DNA of 64,000 nucleotides from Durusdinium trenchii (Eukaryota; Sar; Dinophyceae; Suessiales; Symbiodiniaceae), in NCBI GenBank assembly GCA_963970005.1, contig CAXAMN010003814.1, forward strand, positions 318,243 through 382,242, written 5' to 3'. The number at the start of each line of letters is the position of its first letter. Within the stretch, counting starts at the first letter, position 1. The translations under genes and the position numbers were made by a program. Positions 1-12,945 of this stretch are shown one piece after another. Below the pieces are notes generated by a model. The model was not told the DNA's origin, searched no databases, and was given only the letters and a program-made list of their open reading frames with translations.

Positions 1-3000
1 AGGGCGCAGCTGCCATCATCGAAGGTGACCTGGCTCCCTAAGGCTTTCGCTGCATCGGTGATGCCCTGCAAGGGCGTTGACACAAACGAGGGCTCCACGC
101 TACCAGACCCACCAGCATGATAAATGGCCTTCTCATCCGCCAGGCCGATGACTGCAACGCGCTGGCCAGTCCTTGGATACGCAATTCCCAAGAAATCCCC
201 TGAAGAATAACTCAATCAGGATCAATCAGGTGCCTTCCCACCCCCGCACAAGAAGATCTGATCAGGCAAAAAAGGGCGGTAATTCAAAAGAACCCACCTG
301 ATCAAAAAATCGAATCAATGACCTTTCCGGGCGTCTTTCGCAAGGGCAACAGCTGTCCCTCGTTGCGCAGCAGCACCGTGCCCAAGCCGCTGAGCTTTCG
401 CGCCGACGCGACCGAGGCGGCTGTGGTCACGTTGCGCAGGCGGTTGCGCCAGTCCCACGTGCCCAACGGCTCATCCATCACTCCTCGGTGAACTCGATTG
501 AACCACAAGGACATAGGACCAAGCGCCGAAAAAAAAAAAATCACATCTATAGCATGGTATACGTGTCTTTGGGTTGAATTGTTCTACCTGGTTTTTCGTG
601 GGGAGACCAAGCCAACAAACACAATAGCTTAACACAACCTTGTGCATGTTCAAAAACAAATGCTGTTGCTTTTTTCCGTGTGAAACGGAAAAACCATGGT
701 TGAATCAACATATCCCATCTAAAGACCATTGCCTCGTATTACCTCCATGTTTCCAATGGCATAGAGCTGCGTCAAAATCCGCCGCACCGAATCGTCCACC
801 TGCGCCTCCTTCACGGCCCCGGACTTCAGCGCCGCTTCCAGGAGCTCGGCGTTCATCCAGTCTTGTCCTGCCAGAGATGCGGAGACACACGCGGAGACGC
901 GATCAAGACGTGGATCTGGGTGAATTAAACTAATTTCATTAATTTCGTTCACCTCGTACCTCGTCTTAATTCAATGTTTTGAAATTATTCACCTCGCCTC
1001 GTTTAATTTGAATAATTTCAGTCACCTCGTCTGCCTGCCTGGCTCCTGGCAGGCTGGCTGGGTGGGCTGTCTCTCTGTCTCTCTGTCTGTCTGTCTGTCT
1101 ATCTGTCTTCTTGACCCCCAACCAGCACACGCACCCCTTGGGAGGGACGTGGCTGATCGGGGTTTGCTTGTGCTTGGCTGGCACGAGTGAGCGGGTGGGT
1201 GGCTCCAAAGCCTTTGAAAAAAAAGTGTTCTCTTGAGGGGGGGGTGGTCTATGTTTAATTGAGCTGCAAGGCGCAGTTTCCTGACCTAGTGGGGCTGGCT
1301 AGGGCCTGAGACAACATCAACAAGGCTGCAAACCAATCCACAGTCGTGAAACCCAATTTCGCAAAAATAGGGTTGTTTCATGGGGCTTGCCTGTTTGAGC
1401 TGCTCAGCACAGTTTCCATGCCTAGTGGGGCTGGCTAGGGCCCGAGACAACATCAACAAGGGTGGAAACCAATCCACAGTCCTGAAACCCTATTTCGCAA
1501 AAATAGGGTTGCTTCATGGGGCTTGCCTACTTGAGCCGCTCAGCACAGTTTCCATGCCTAAGACAACATCAACAAGGCCGCAAACCAATCCACAGTCGTG
1601 AAACCCTATTTCGCCAAAATGGGGCTTTTTCATGGGGCTTGCCTATTTGAGCTGCTCAGCACAGTTTCAGGGCCCGAGACAACATCAACAAGGCTGCAAA
1701 CCAATCCACAGCCGTGAAACCCTATTTCGCCGAGATAGGGTTGTTTCATGGGGCTTGCCTGTTTGAGCTGCTCAGTACAGTTTCCATGCCTAGTAGGGCT
1801 GGCTAGGGCCCGAGACAACATCAACAAGGCTGCAAACCAATCCACAGTCGTGAAACCCTATTTCGCCGAGATAGGGTCGTTTCATGGGGCTTCAGCGCAG
1901 TTTCCATGCCTAGTGGGGATGGCTAGGGCCCGAGACAACAGCAAGAAGGTTGCAAACCAATCCACAGTCGTGAAGCCCTATTTCGCCGAAATAGGGTCGT
2001 TTCAGGGGGCTTGCCTTTTAGAGCTGTGCGGTTCATGATCTTTACTTACTAGGCCTTGGTAGGTTGGGAAACCAGGCCAAAACGGCGGCGAACCAATCAA
2101 CCGTTGTGAATCCCAATTTTTGCCCAAAAGGGTTTGTTTTAAGGTTTAGAACTAGGGACCCAAATTACCAAATCGACGTGCGAGCGGCCTAGTTGGAAAC
2201 ACCGCAACCGTCGTAGCACGAGGCTCAGGCTCGACCCCACCCTCTGCAAACTTTTTCTCTTTTCCCACGTTGCGTGCGCGCGCGCGTGTACGTTGCGCAC
2301 GGGTCGGGAGTGCTTAAGTGAGAAGGGCGTTTCCTTACCGACTGATCCACAATCGTGAAACCCTATTTCGCAAAAGTAAGGCTTTTTCATGGGGCTTGCC
2401 TATTTGAGCTGCTCAGCACAGTTTCCNNNNNNNNNNGAGCTGTTCAGCACAGTTTCCTGACCTAGTGGGGCTGGCTAGGGCTTAAGACAACATCAACAAG
2501 GCTGCAAACCAATCCCCAATCAGGAAATCCTATTTCGCCAAAATAGGATTGTTTCTTGGGGCTGGCCTATTTGAGCTGCTCAGCACAGGTTCCTTACCCA
2601 GTAGGCCTGGCTAGGGCCTGAGACGTCAAGAAGGCTGCTTGGCTTGGTGGAGTCCTGGTGCTGGACTTACCTCGCATATTTTTGTTTTGAAATTATTCTA
2701 CCTCGTACCTCGCGAAGTGAGCTCGCAATAATTCGCTCAGCGTGGATCGAGACCTGGACTTTCCGAGAAGGATGGACAGCCAAAAACCAGCTTCTTTGGA
2801 GCATGCTTGAAGGGATTCACTTTTTGCTGCTTGTGGTACCTCACAGTACATCATCACTAGATTCAGGGACTTTAGGTAGCATCTGCTTGGGAACCCTGTC
2901 TTTGAGTCATATGACACCAGCTCCTGTGCCTAGGAACTTTCAGTCTTCCCAACACGCCCAGAGTCACCCGCCACCAAACCCGTCCCCCGTCCCCCCCAGT

Positions 3001-6000
3001 CTCCATCTCTCCGCACTTGGACGTCCTGGCTGCTCCACGTCCAAGCCGGCGGCGATGGAGGTGGAATGCGCCGCGCCCCAGTCCGACATCACGAAGCCTT
3101 CAAAGCCCAGAGACCGGAGCTCCCGGAGCCTCGGACAGACGGAGAGGTGATTGTGAAGAACCAAGTCACCCCAGGGACTGGGTTGGACTACAGGAAGTGT
3201 TTCCAGGGGAAGGAAGGGGAAGGAAGACCACATATATAAACGAACTTGTCAAAAGAGGTGACAAGTTCAGTGATCTTGGCGTGCCATTCTTTAGGAGTGA
3301 GGAGTTTTGCTTCTGATACGGTTCCCCCACAAAAAGGAGGCCCACGCCAGTTACTGGTAAATCACATTTGGTCAACATCACACGCATGGCTCTGATGCTG
3401 GTTCTCTAAGCATAGGTGCCTCTACGGGGTAGCCCAGGCACAAAACCATCATAGGCCCTAGGCTGAAAGGTCCGTAGGCCCAGGATAAAAGGAGCTACCA
3501 AAACACCAAGGTTCTTTTGGGGGAAGCCTTTTCCAGCCCGAACCTCCCACCCACTCCAGGTACGTCAGGCAGCGTGGTGGGGTTCTCGCAGCTGTAGACG
3601 TTGTTGATCTTGTTGTAACTGCACATCACAGAGGCCACACCAGCCTAAATGACATGCGCTAAGCACGGCCGGGAGCACTTGGACACGTCTATGTAGACAT
3701 TGCATGAGTCTAGAGGTACATTTCATATCATTGCATTACATTTGCGGTGGACTTGAACTGAACGAACCGAATGGGCGCTAGCTATAGAGAGGGAGAGAGA
3801 GAGATGTCAGAAATTCATACTCTCCAAGCCCAAACTATCACAGGCAATCTAAACGTCCGAAGAAGTACCTATCCCCAAGCTGCTTTCTTCAGCTTTCGCA
3901 AATCTGACTCCCCCACCACCGAGAACGGCCGCTCCCGGGCCTCAATCGCCCCCTCGAAGGGCGGATAGTAGACTTCAAACCGTGTCCGCTCATCCGTCTC
4001 GGCGCTCACTGCTCCACGATTGGTCTCCTTGGTTCGGTCCGGACAGACGAAAATGCCCCCTTCTTACTGCATAGGGACACGATTTGTTGGTTCAACAAGT
4101 GTGTGGAGACTGATGACTGATGCGGACTGATGCGTTCCTATATTGCTTCACTGTGTCTCTGGGTCTCTCGAACGAGCATTTGGAGGTCAAGACCTCGTGC
4201 CGGGTCTCTCTTCGGTGAGTCCCGGCACGGTCCCAGGGAGTCACCCAGTAAGTCTTGACCTGAAAACGGGACAAAAATGGATTGACAAGAGCGGGATGTG
4301 TGATGATATGTGATGATGCATGTTTTCTAAGAAGCTTCTTCTTTACAAATTCCAACAATAGAGAGAATCTGAAGAGCCTCTTCATAGAATTGTTGACCTG
4401 CCCGAAAGGTGGACCTACCATGATCCAAACCATTCATCCACCGACCCCGCCCCCTCCTGGTTGTTGAGGATGAAATGCTTGGCGTTCGCCAAGACCTTCT
4501 GTGATTGAATGCCCTTCACCACCGGCTGCACCATCCGGTAGCCCAGGTAAGGGTCTTCGCCTGGCCCAAACGGTCGTTGCTTGCGCCGCAGGTTACATCA
4601 GATCTACAAGCACCCTGGTGGATCCCGATGTGTATCATTCACGGCTTTGCGAATGTCCGCTGGGCGCCGTGCACGGCTCAAGCAGTGCAGCGCGCACCCA
4701 TGGATCCCAATGTATGAACGATGCAAGCATCAGGAGGATTAATATGATAGATAAATGATGTGATGTCCTGGCGCTTTCACCGGTTCTACTTTCAGCCAAG
4801 TTCAGCCAAGGCGCTTTTCACCATGTGGTTTCCTTTTCAGGTGCTTTTTTGGGCCACGATGTGTCTTCTTTGGTGGGTTTCTGAGTTCTTCAGCAAAGGT
4901 ATGTTACAATGGTCTTGTCCCTCCAGGTTGACCTCATTGGTGCCTTCAACAGCTTACACGAAAATGCTCAAAAGGGATTTGAAAAGCAACTTAGAACATT
5001 AAAAATACATTGACCAACCTCTCCGAATAAAATCTCGATTCCAATGGTGAGTTCTCGAAAACAGCCAATCGATTATACATATCCCTTCTCCACGAATTCG
5101 ATTTGGCCGAGGAGTTCCCACCTGAGAGATACTCGAAGTTCCGACCGTTCACAGGCACCCTGGCCACATTGAGCCCAGGTCCCAGTTGGATGTTCCTCGG
5201 ATCGCACGAGTCTTTTTGGAGGACGGAGCCCGACGTCCATTGACCTAAGGAGTCTACAGTACCTCCATATATTTTAAGATCAGACCTTGGGTAATGACCA
5301 AGACAACTCATGATCGTTGCAGAGCGCTTTTTCTGCTACGAAACCATCACCCCCAATCGAGCTGATGCTGACTATACTGGTTGATCCCTCAGAACAGTTC
5401 TCTCGGCTAGAAAGGGCAAAAACGACACCTCTCGGAACCCACACATTCATTCCAAACACAAACTCCACCCCTCTTTCACTGGGAGGAAAAGAAAACAAAA
5501 ACAGAGATCAGCAGTCACTGCATGGTCTCTGACTTCTTTAATGTTTAGCCAACCCAGACGCCCCCTCCGCCCCTCAAACCACTTGAAGAAGGTAATAACT
5601 TAATAACATACAAAAATGGTGTTCAAATGTTTCATGACAAGAAAAGAAAAAGAAAAGAACCACGCGCTCCGAAGCGTTCCAAACCGTGGGCTGCGTCTCG
5701 ATCCCTTGTCGTAGAACTCCTTGCCCATGCCTCGACCCCACTCCAGGGCCGCCGCTTCATCCCAACTCGCCGCCAGGGTGATGCCCGCCGGCCAGGCCGT
5801 GGAGGTGCCCTTCTGAGCATCCGCCGTTCGAAAGCCCTGCGGGCTTTCGGGCTTAGACCGGAGGACCCCAAAACAGGAGCTCGGGCCGCTCGGGGGTACA
5901 CTCTGAAGACAAAGTACTTTGAGTGGGTTGTAAAAGGTTGGGACTTTGTTCACAGAAATGAACATGTAGGGACTTGTGGGTGGTCTATATAGCCGGTTAG

Positions 6001-6877
6001 AAGAAAACCTGTCCGAAGATCATCTTCACTTCCGCGCGACTGACGTCTTTGATCACTGAGTCGATTCGTCGATCGTGGCGGGATTCCACGAAACGGCCCC
6101 TGGATTAGAAAAAACCATTATATACAACCAGATATCCCTTTCCATGGGTTGTTGTGAAAGTTCTGTGAGACGTTTACAAGTAATTACATTCTCAATCCTT
6201 CTTATCTGATGCACGAACACCAATGATCCCTATCGACCCGTCCTGTCGCCCATCCGAAAGCGGAGACGATCCGCGCCTGAGGGCCGTCGTTCATGTTGAT
6301 GGGAGGGATGCCCAAGCGTTCGATGGGCGCCACATTCCCCACATAGGCACACCGAGGGCTCACACTGCATTGCGCACTTCCGCCTCAAACAACGGAAAAC
6401 AGGTCTCCTACGTTATCCATCCACGTAGTCACACTATAGGTAGCCTTTGAACCAAGAGATGATATACAGTATGATGATAATTGATGATACATGTTCCTCT
6501 GGTTCATCAGTGCTTCTGAACTTAGACCTGGATCATGATAACTGATCATCCAGTGATCACATCTAGCCTCTCCAAACAGAAAACACTCCGTTGGCAGACC
6601 TTCAAGGCTTCAAGGATCTCTATTGACCTACCAGTTGGCTCTTCAGGAGTCTATATCCAATCCAATGTGTAGCTCAACCTCTGCATCCCGATGCCGAGCC
6701 GCCCGCGGGGCCGTGGAGCATGCTGAGCTTCTCGGCCACGGTCATCCGCGCCACCAGGCGCCGCGCGCGCTCCGCGGGGCCAAGCGCCGGAGCGCCGGAC
6801 GCACCGGGAACGGCGCCGTGCGCGGAGCAAGGCGCTACCGCGCAGAGCAGCCAAATGGAAGCCATGGAAAGCGGCAT
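1..6877 (-). CDS. Secreted glycoside hydrolase family 3 beta-glucosidase (partial, multi-exon)
   Basis: Seen: about 12 minus-strand exons that read in order as the N-terminal (beta/alpha)8 domain of a GH3 enzyme and the start of its second domain. Approximate exons: 6877-6705, 6355-6277, 6099-6085, 5812-5720, 5195-5122, 4560-4457, 4027-3941, 3644-3560, 3129-3026, 867-754, 483-336 and 171-1. Diagnostic blocks include RLGIPPINMNDGPQ, NIQLGPGLNVARVPVNGRNF, NAKHFILNNQE, YYPPFEGAIEAG and GFEGFVMSDWGAAHS. The Asp in MSDW corresponds to the family's catalytic nucleophile. The first exon begins with a hydrophobic signal-like stretch (MASIWLLCAVAP), suggesting secretion. Either ATG at 6877 or the in-frame one four codons later could be the start. 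Family knowledge: GH3 enzymes release terminal glucose from beta-glucans or oligosaccharides. The 2.1 kb intron 3025-868 holds a hairpin-bearing tandem repeat. The gene runs off the left edge just after the GGSGSVEPSFV block. Exact substrate is unknown. Confidence 0.9.
336..867 (-). CDS. GH3 exons 10-11, showing two consecutive GA-AG introns
   Basis: Exon 867-754 carries QDWMNAELLEAALKSG and VRRILTQLYAIG. Exon 483-336 carries VMDEPLGTWDWRNRL and GLGTVLLRNEGQLLPL. The frame is kept only if the introns start with GA: the one after 754 joins AIG to VMDEP, and the one after 336 joins LPLRK to TGQRVAVIG. These joins match the normal GH3 order, in which a short linker precedes the alpha/beta sandwich domain. 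Confidence 0.85.
1254..2640. repeat. Tandem repeat of about 115-138 bp units, each with a hairpin, in a GH3 intron
   Basis: Repeated landmark GAGCTGCTCAGCACAGTTTC occurs near 1398, 1533 (GAGCCG variant), 1650, 1764, 2407, 2437 and 2572, with degenerate copies near 1260 and 1888. Most units also carry a perfect 10-bp stem, AACCCTATTT...AAATAGGGTT, with a five-base loop. A run of ten N at 2427-2436 shows that the assembler failed inside the array. An unrelated stretch (2040-2340) interrupts it. The open frames across this region are by-products of the repeat. Confidence 0.85.
2427..2436. other. Assembly gap (10 N)
   Basis: Ten N lie within the hairpin repeat. Ten is a conventional placeholder length, so the true gap size is unknown. 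Confidence 0.95.
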
Positions 6878-7638
6878 GGCGGGAAGCGAAAAAGATGTAG
6901 AGAAAGAGTGTATCTGTCTGAGTCTGGATGTTCAGTTCTTTGCAACCCAGAATACTATGCCAGTAGATCACTTCAGGTGGATGATCAGTTGCTGGCAATC
7001 TCGATGAACTCCTATGTGGCAGCCGCCACTTGCAGTCCTCACGCTTTGACTTGATCTGAACACCTCTAGGTTCGGTTTGTATCGCATGTTGCTGTTTTTG
7101 GCCATGATGGTCCGGTGGCCCGGTGGTTATATGGAGTGATTATATTACCTATATTAGCCCATAATGTTACCGTAAAATGGGGGAATCGACCACTGACCAC
7201 TGATGCCCAGAAGTCTCTTCCTCAGCATGATCTTTAAAGAAACCTATAAGCCTTGAGTAAGATCTGAAATGCAATGAACATGGCGATTGCAAATCTTCAT
7301 GTAACGCACAGTGAGCAGTCAAGAATCGAAGCACTTATATACATATATAACTAAGATTACCCAGATGGAAAGTAGTCTTAGATATCCAATGGATAGCAGT
7401 TGGATAGCAACTACCTGGTAGCTTTGCAGGAGTAGTTATGGTCATTGGATCGTCTCTGCAGGCTGTAAGCCAAACTGGGCCACACTTTTTCGTTGTCACC
7501 TTGCTGTCTTTGACGCTTTGAGGTGGCGTCCCTCTTGGACAAGCTGCACAACCAGCCCCGTTTTTAGGGCCATCCCAACAGACTCTGGGACAAGCTCATG
7601 AGCACTGCTGGTGTAGAACCCTTCAGGTGCAAATCACT

Positions 7639-8760
7639 TTAATTGGTTCCAGCCTCCGAATCCGCTGCCACCAGAGTTGCCTGAAAGGCCGCAACGACCA
7701 CGTTGCTCTCATCACTTTCAGTCCCTTCAAGGTATTGCCAGTGGATGCCAGGGTACTGGCGATGCAACTGGTTGAAGGTTGAATTAGGCATATTAGTGGG
7801 TCCCTTGCACCGGCTCAGTGGCACAGTTGCAGCGTGGTAGGCGCTGAAAGCGCAAGGGATGGAACAGAAGCCGAAAGCCGCAGAGATCACAAACAACCGA
7901 AAATTCATGACACTATCCAGTACGGTTCCAAGAGCACCGAAGACCATGAAGGGAATAGCAGCTGCCAGAAAGACCAGAAAAAGGACAAGGCCTCGGATCT
8001 CATCAGCTTGACAATGTTTTGACAGCTGACATCCGTAAACCCTCGTCAGGAAACGAGTTTTCATTGAAAAATATTGAAAAACTCTCAAATAATGCGATAT
8101 ATACAGTATATATATATATATATATGCTGCATGTGCATATAAGCGAAAACAAATCCAGCCTCGGATCAGTGCAAACCTCCTTGCTTTGGCTGCTCGCTGC
8201 ACCAGCTGATCCAACTCGCCTTTCACCTGCACACGCGGGGTTCACTCGAGAATGACCTGTTCACTCAAGAATGACCTTTCTCCGCAATGATGGAAACATG
8301 AAACCCAAGATTGCCTTGGACATCGCAAGCATGAGAACAAAATCCGATCTCCAGCATCGCATGCTGCTAAATTGGAATTTATGAATGAGAAAGACAATGA
8401 ACAACATAAATAATCGTCCAAACCACAACGGTCGCTCTAAGATTCATGACAGGCACGAGCATGGCTCGCTACGCTGGTCAATACAACGTACTCTTGATTA
8501 GTACCCCCCCTGCATTTGGACGGTCAACCTCTTCATAGGGGGTTGAAGTATGAGTCTAACAGAGTCCAATGGAGTCTACGAGTTGCTTCCCATGACCAAA
8601 CACAACTCCCCAACGGCCGGCCACCTGCTGGTAGTCTTCTTGGCTGAGATGGCCCTGCAGTTCCTCTGGCACCTCCTCGGGCACATGTGGTCGTTGCCAA
8701 AGGCCCTGCTTCAAGATGGGCACGAGCACCGACATGGTCCAGAAGTTCCAATGGCTGCAG
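7639..8760 (-). CDS. Unidentified small membrane protein (3' part of gene)
   Basis: Three exons join in frame. About 8760-8625 contains MSVLVPILKQGLWQRPHVPE and ends QEDYQQ. 8226-8185 encodes KGELDQLVQRAAK. 7998-7639 begins IRGLVLFLVFLAAAIPFMV and ends with a stop after DSEAGTN. The first intron has a GT donor and the second a GC donor. The last exon has two likely membrane segments (LVLFLVFLAAAIPFMVFGAL and FRLFVISAAFGFCSIPCAF), then a polar, acidic tail. A short extra intron near the CKGPTNMP stretch cannot be excluded. The 5' end is not identified; the reading frame continues upstream as HWNFWT. I recognise no family. It has the same orientation as the GH3 gene downstream. Confidence 0.5.
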
Positions 8761-8895
8761 AAACCCTGGAGTTCAATGGATTTAGTTATTATTGACTTTC
8801 AATTGAATTTCATTGATACAAGTCAAGTTAAGATGTTGACATCCAGTATTCGTCTGTATCATCCTATGATGTAGTCAAAACAAAAACCGCAGGAG

Positions 8896-9000
8896 TCCCC
8901 GTTGTGATTTCTGACGTTGGGGACAAGTCCTGCCACGACATCACCGTCTCTGTGGGCCACGACGACTCAGCGCATTCCCCGGACTGGATTCTTTGGAGGT
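8896..9000 (+). CDS. Possible PLAT-domain exon on the opposite strand
   Basis: Between an AG acceptor (ending at 8895) and a GT donor (9001) the plus strand reads VVISDVGDKSCHDITVSVGH and then DDSAHSPDWILWR. This resembles the distal half of a PLAT/LH2 domain, which typically ends in a GHD-x-S-x(4)-PGW-x-L block. The rest of the domain was not found on either side, so this may be an isolated or relic exon. It would be the only plus-strand host exon in the window. Confidence 0.3.
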
Positions 9001-12000
9001 GACCTTCCCTAGTTCGAACCTGCTCAAAAGACCTTGGGAGATGTATGACGTACATATATATGTTATATATATTTTATGTTATCTCTATGTATATATATAT
9101 GTGTGTGTACTCCTCCCTTCTTTGATTTATGTGATCTTACAAATATGATTCATTGTGACTCTAGATGTTCAGTGCATGAGACAAAAAGGAACGCTTCCCT
9201 TCATCACACTTACAATCTTACTTACTGTTGCTTAGGATGCAACCAAGGTTGTTTTGTGTGTGTGAGGTCTGAGCATAAACTGCTTCTGGTTAACAGATCC
9301 CACACAATCTGGAACCCAAACCAGGATTGGCCACTGCTCTTTTGGTCGGGAAATTGGCAAGATCACGCAAGATCTTCTCTCATGTTTGGATGCTTCTCTT
9401 CGGTAGAACTTTTGTTTGGTGGCTTCCTTCAGACTCTTGACTTCCAAGAGTTGGAGAGGCTTCCAAGCCGTGAAATAAAGTTTGAACATGAAATCACTGT
9501 GCGTCGATGAAAAATGCTCATCGCTCACAACAACTATCCCTACAGGAGGAACATGCTTATGGGTACCTAACTCTGCTTTCCATCACAGAGTGGAGCCTTC
9601 ATTCCGATGCAGACGTTCCGGGAAAATCTTGCTCTGCCCGCGGCGCGGGCGCGACCTGACAGATCCGCGTTCATCGTTCTTCATGAGTTTGTCTTACCAA
9701 CCTTGCAGGCCCTCCGAATTTGATGTGTGAAAAAGAAGATTTGAAATCAACGGAGTTCTCTCCGAAGTGGAGGGAAACTGGTTTTCTCTCAAGAGGTCTT
9801 CGACGTGCAAAATTAGGAAATGATGTCAACCTGTAAACATGTCACAATGCAAAACCAAATCTGAAGACTTTGAGTTTGATACCATTTGACCATATTGGAG
9901 GCTGATATTAGGCGGATGTTTATATTAAACTCACAGGAAAATTCACCAAGATACACTGGCCAGATGAAAGTTGCGCTTGTTGATGTTGAAACTCATGACA
10001 ACCCTATCCCCCTAGAATCCTACACCATGAGACAAGGGAAGGTGTGGGCGGTCATTTGTTACCCCGGAAAGCTTTTACTTTTATATATTTAAAACGGTGT
10101 GATAATTGACAGTCCCACACCTGCCACGAAAATTAGACTTGTTAATTCGATCCTCCTCTGACCTCAGAGTGTTTTGTAAGAAGGCTAACAAGCGTAAACT
10201 GTTGTCTGCCTGAAGTATACCAAGATCATGTTCGACGTATTTCGATATCATTCGACCAATAGGTCAACAGCTTTAGCAATGACACATTGCTTGTCACACC
10301 CAAAGAGATGATTCCTTTGGCCTCTGGTGAAGAATCTGATTAATCTTGCATCCAACCTGCGTGTTTTGGCGCCTAAACGCGCACGGTTTGCATCGATATG
10401 AATCGCGATCTCCACACCTCTGCAGGGTTTGCGGGCCATGTCCATACTCACCTCTGCCGACGAACGGCCATTCGTAGCGTCCGTGATCGGTCCGTTTTCC
10501 TCCTTCCAAAGCCTTCCAAAGCGGACAGCACCGAGGACGACGGCGCCATCCGGTCCCGTCCGGCCGGACCGCCTGGCCACAGTCCCTGCGCACGAAGCGT
10601 CCCGTGGTCCACTCGGCAGCGAGGCTTCCTGGAGAGCATCGCATGGCATCGGTTGCGAACAGGTGGAGCAAAGCCTGTCACAGCCTGTCACAGCCTGTGA
10701 AGCCGAACAGCAGAATGAACAGATTCACTCTAGATGATCGTGTTTGCATGTTAACGTTCAAGTGTTAGCATGGCTTCAGACAACTATCAGCAACAGCGGA
10801 AGCCCAAGGCTATTGTCCTTGGCTAGCATCATCATTTCTGGCCATCCTTGGTTCTGAATCCCCGCTGACTGAGATTTCCCATCGCTTGATGCGATGTTCT
10901 GGAGAATCTGTGTAGGTAGCCCCGAGTTTGCACTTCGCCTATTGGCCTGTAGACTCATTACATCACATCGGACCGTATCAGTATCTCATCGGACCGTCTG
11001 GCGTTCCGTCTGGGCGTTCCGTCTGCGATCGGACCTTTCGGCAGCACACAAGAGGTGGAGAAGATGCAAACATGCGGACAGACCCGTTGATTGTTTGACT
11101 ATAGGTTGTATGTTTTGACTATTGTTGGATTATTGACATACAACCTCTAAACAAAATCAGAGAAGGTCATATCAAGGGTTTTCTCACCTAATTATGTGCT
11201 ATTTGATGCTATTTGCATGCGGAATATCGTGTCCGCGTGGTGCAGCCAACCACTGAAGCAGTGAATTGTAATGGATGAACTTAAGTGTGAGGATCTCTTC
11301 CATCAGTGTCAGCATGCAGCCGGCAGCTGTCTCGAGAAAAGCACAAATCTACACAGTCCTGCCAGAGTCGGACTCAACACTGCTACACAGCTACTTTGGG
11401 ATCCCCGCAGCTTTCAGTTCGATGCAAAAGCCTAGTTGACTCGCCAGCTGCTCAAGCGAGACAATCCAACGTTGTTCGATGCAGCCAAACGAAACACTGA
11501 ACACCAAAAGTGAAAGTGACTGACAGCTCGATCACCTCATTCTGACATGAGTCTCTACCACAAGCCACAAGCCATGGCATCCATCAACTACTGTTTCTTG
11601 TGCCTTGGGTACGAGGACGAAAGCCTGCGCGCGACATGAAACCGGCAAAGGTGACGGTGCACAAGGGGCGCAGGGGCGGGAGTGGAAGAACAGAACAGAC
11701 CCTACCAAGGAGGAAAATGTCCACTGGTCGTTGATCCTCATTTCAGAATTCCAGAAACTGCTAGGCGAAGGCTCAAAACAGTCCACATCATTCTAAGATT
11801 CTAAATCCATCCTCACACGCAAGTTTACTTCTTGCCACTATGAATCGATGTCCCGATATCGACCTTTTTTTCACATGACCATTGCGCATGCTGCTGCGGC
11901 CTTTGTTGAAGGTATCCAGAACATTCTCCGGCTGTGCCTCAAGAGAATGTCTCTCGGACTTCCTCCTCTCGTCCAAGATAGGGACGAGAACGGAAGGTTC

Positions 12001-12326
12001 TGTCCCGAATTCAGTCCAACAACTCAAGGTCTCTCCCATCAGTGACTGCAACGTCTCTAACAAACTCAATGGAAAGGAAGAAAAACCAGGTGTGGGATGA
12101 TTCAACAACACCTTAACATGTCTAGTACGTGGATCAACATGAATTTAAACAACTCTAGGGTGAGTAAGATCCCACCACTCCAAACCCAACGTGACTCCTT
12201 CGGTTCGGCCCGCGGACCGAGCTCGGTCGACGTGACTCCTCGAGCTCGATGGCCCCGCGGAACTCCTGGAAGACTCAGCGGATTTGGATCGAGGAATCCG
12301 AGCTTCCAAATGTAGTTCAACAAATG
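9001..12326. other. No confidently assigned gene; AT-rich intergenic or intronic sequence
   Basis: I see no recognisable family here. A GC-rich minus-strand stretch at 10,440-10,640 has exon-like properties (a block EWTTGRFVRRDCGQ and another ending before a consensus GTGAGT donor near 10,450). It may hold exons of an unknown gene, but no coherent model could be built. Confidence 0.4.
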
Positions 12327-12416
12327 CTGACTGGTGCTTAGTAGGGAATGAGGGAATGGATCCAAAGGAATCTCTATTGGGACTCATTCCCTCATTCCCT
12401 ACTAAGCACCAGTCAG
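12327..12416. repeat. Perfect 32-bp inverted repeat (foldback, MITE-like)
   Basis: Arms 12327-12358 and 12385-12416 are perfect reverse complements separated by 26 bp. The arm begins CTGACTGGTGCTTAGTAGGG. No coding capacity. It would form a long hairpin in single-stranded DNA or RNA. Confidence 0.85.
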
Positions 12417-12837
12417 AATGTAGAAGCTGCAGCTGAACTGGGAGCTGCTGAGATACCCATGCAGCCACACGGTGAATCTGTGGGATGTTGAGGGACGACC
12501 CGGTCTAGCCGGTCGATGCAAACGATTGGCCCTATTCCAATTCCATGCTATTCGCTATTTCTATCAACTGCGCCACGGGGTGAAGGATACCCCAAACCGG
12601 CACTCAAATCCTTTTGTCTGTTGGCTCGTGTGATGCCGCCGGCACTCGAAGAAAGAGCCACCGGCGCCACGGTGGTTTTGATGCGCTGCAACCAGCCAAT
12701 CGAAGAACTCTCCGTGGCTCAACAAAGCGGGGTAGCAGCAGCATTTCATGGTGGCAGAACGATGTTGACATTGCGGCAGAAGGCCCGACATGCACCAGTT
12801 GACCGTTGTCATGGGTGCTTGCTGCAGCAAGATTGCA

Positions 12838-12945
12838 AATATATCAATACTAACTATACTACTTACTATATCTGAATACTAGTAAATATATTAATACTAA
12901 CTGTACTACTTACTATATCTGAATACTAGTATAGAGTATAGAGTT
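12838..12945. repeat. AT-rich direct repeat, period about 47 bp
   Basis: Two near-identical copies containing ACTTACTATATCTGAATACT start near 12841 and 12888, followed by further TACTATAC motifs up to about 12,965. No gene is evident in it. Confidence 0.7.

Noticed and set aside
5627-5992. Plus-strand 121-codon ORF
   Set aside because: It is the antisense shadow of GH3 exon 4, which reads WPAGITLAASWDEAAALEWG on the minus strand.
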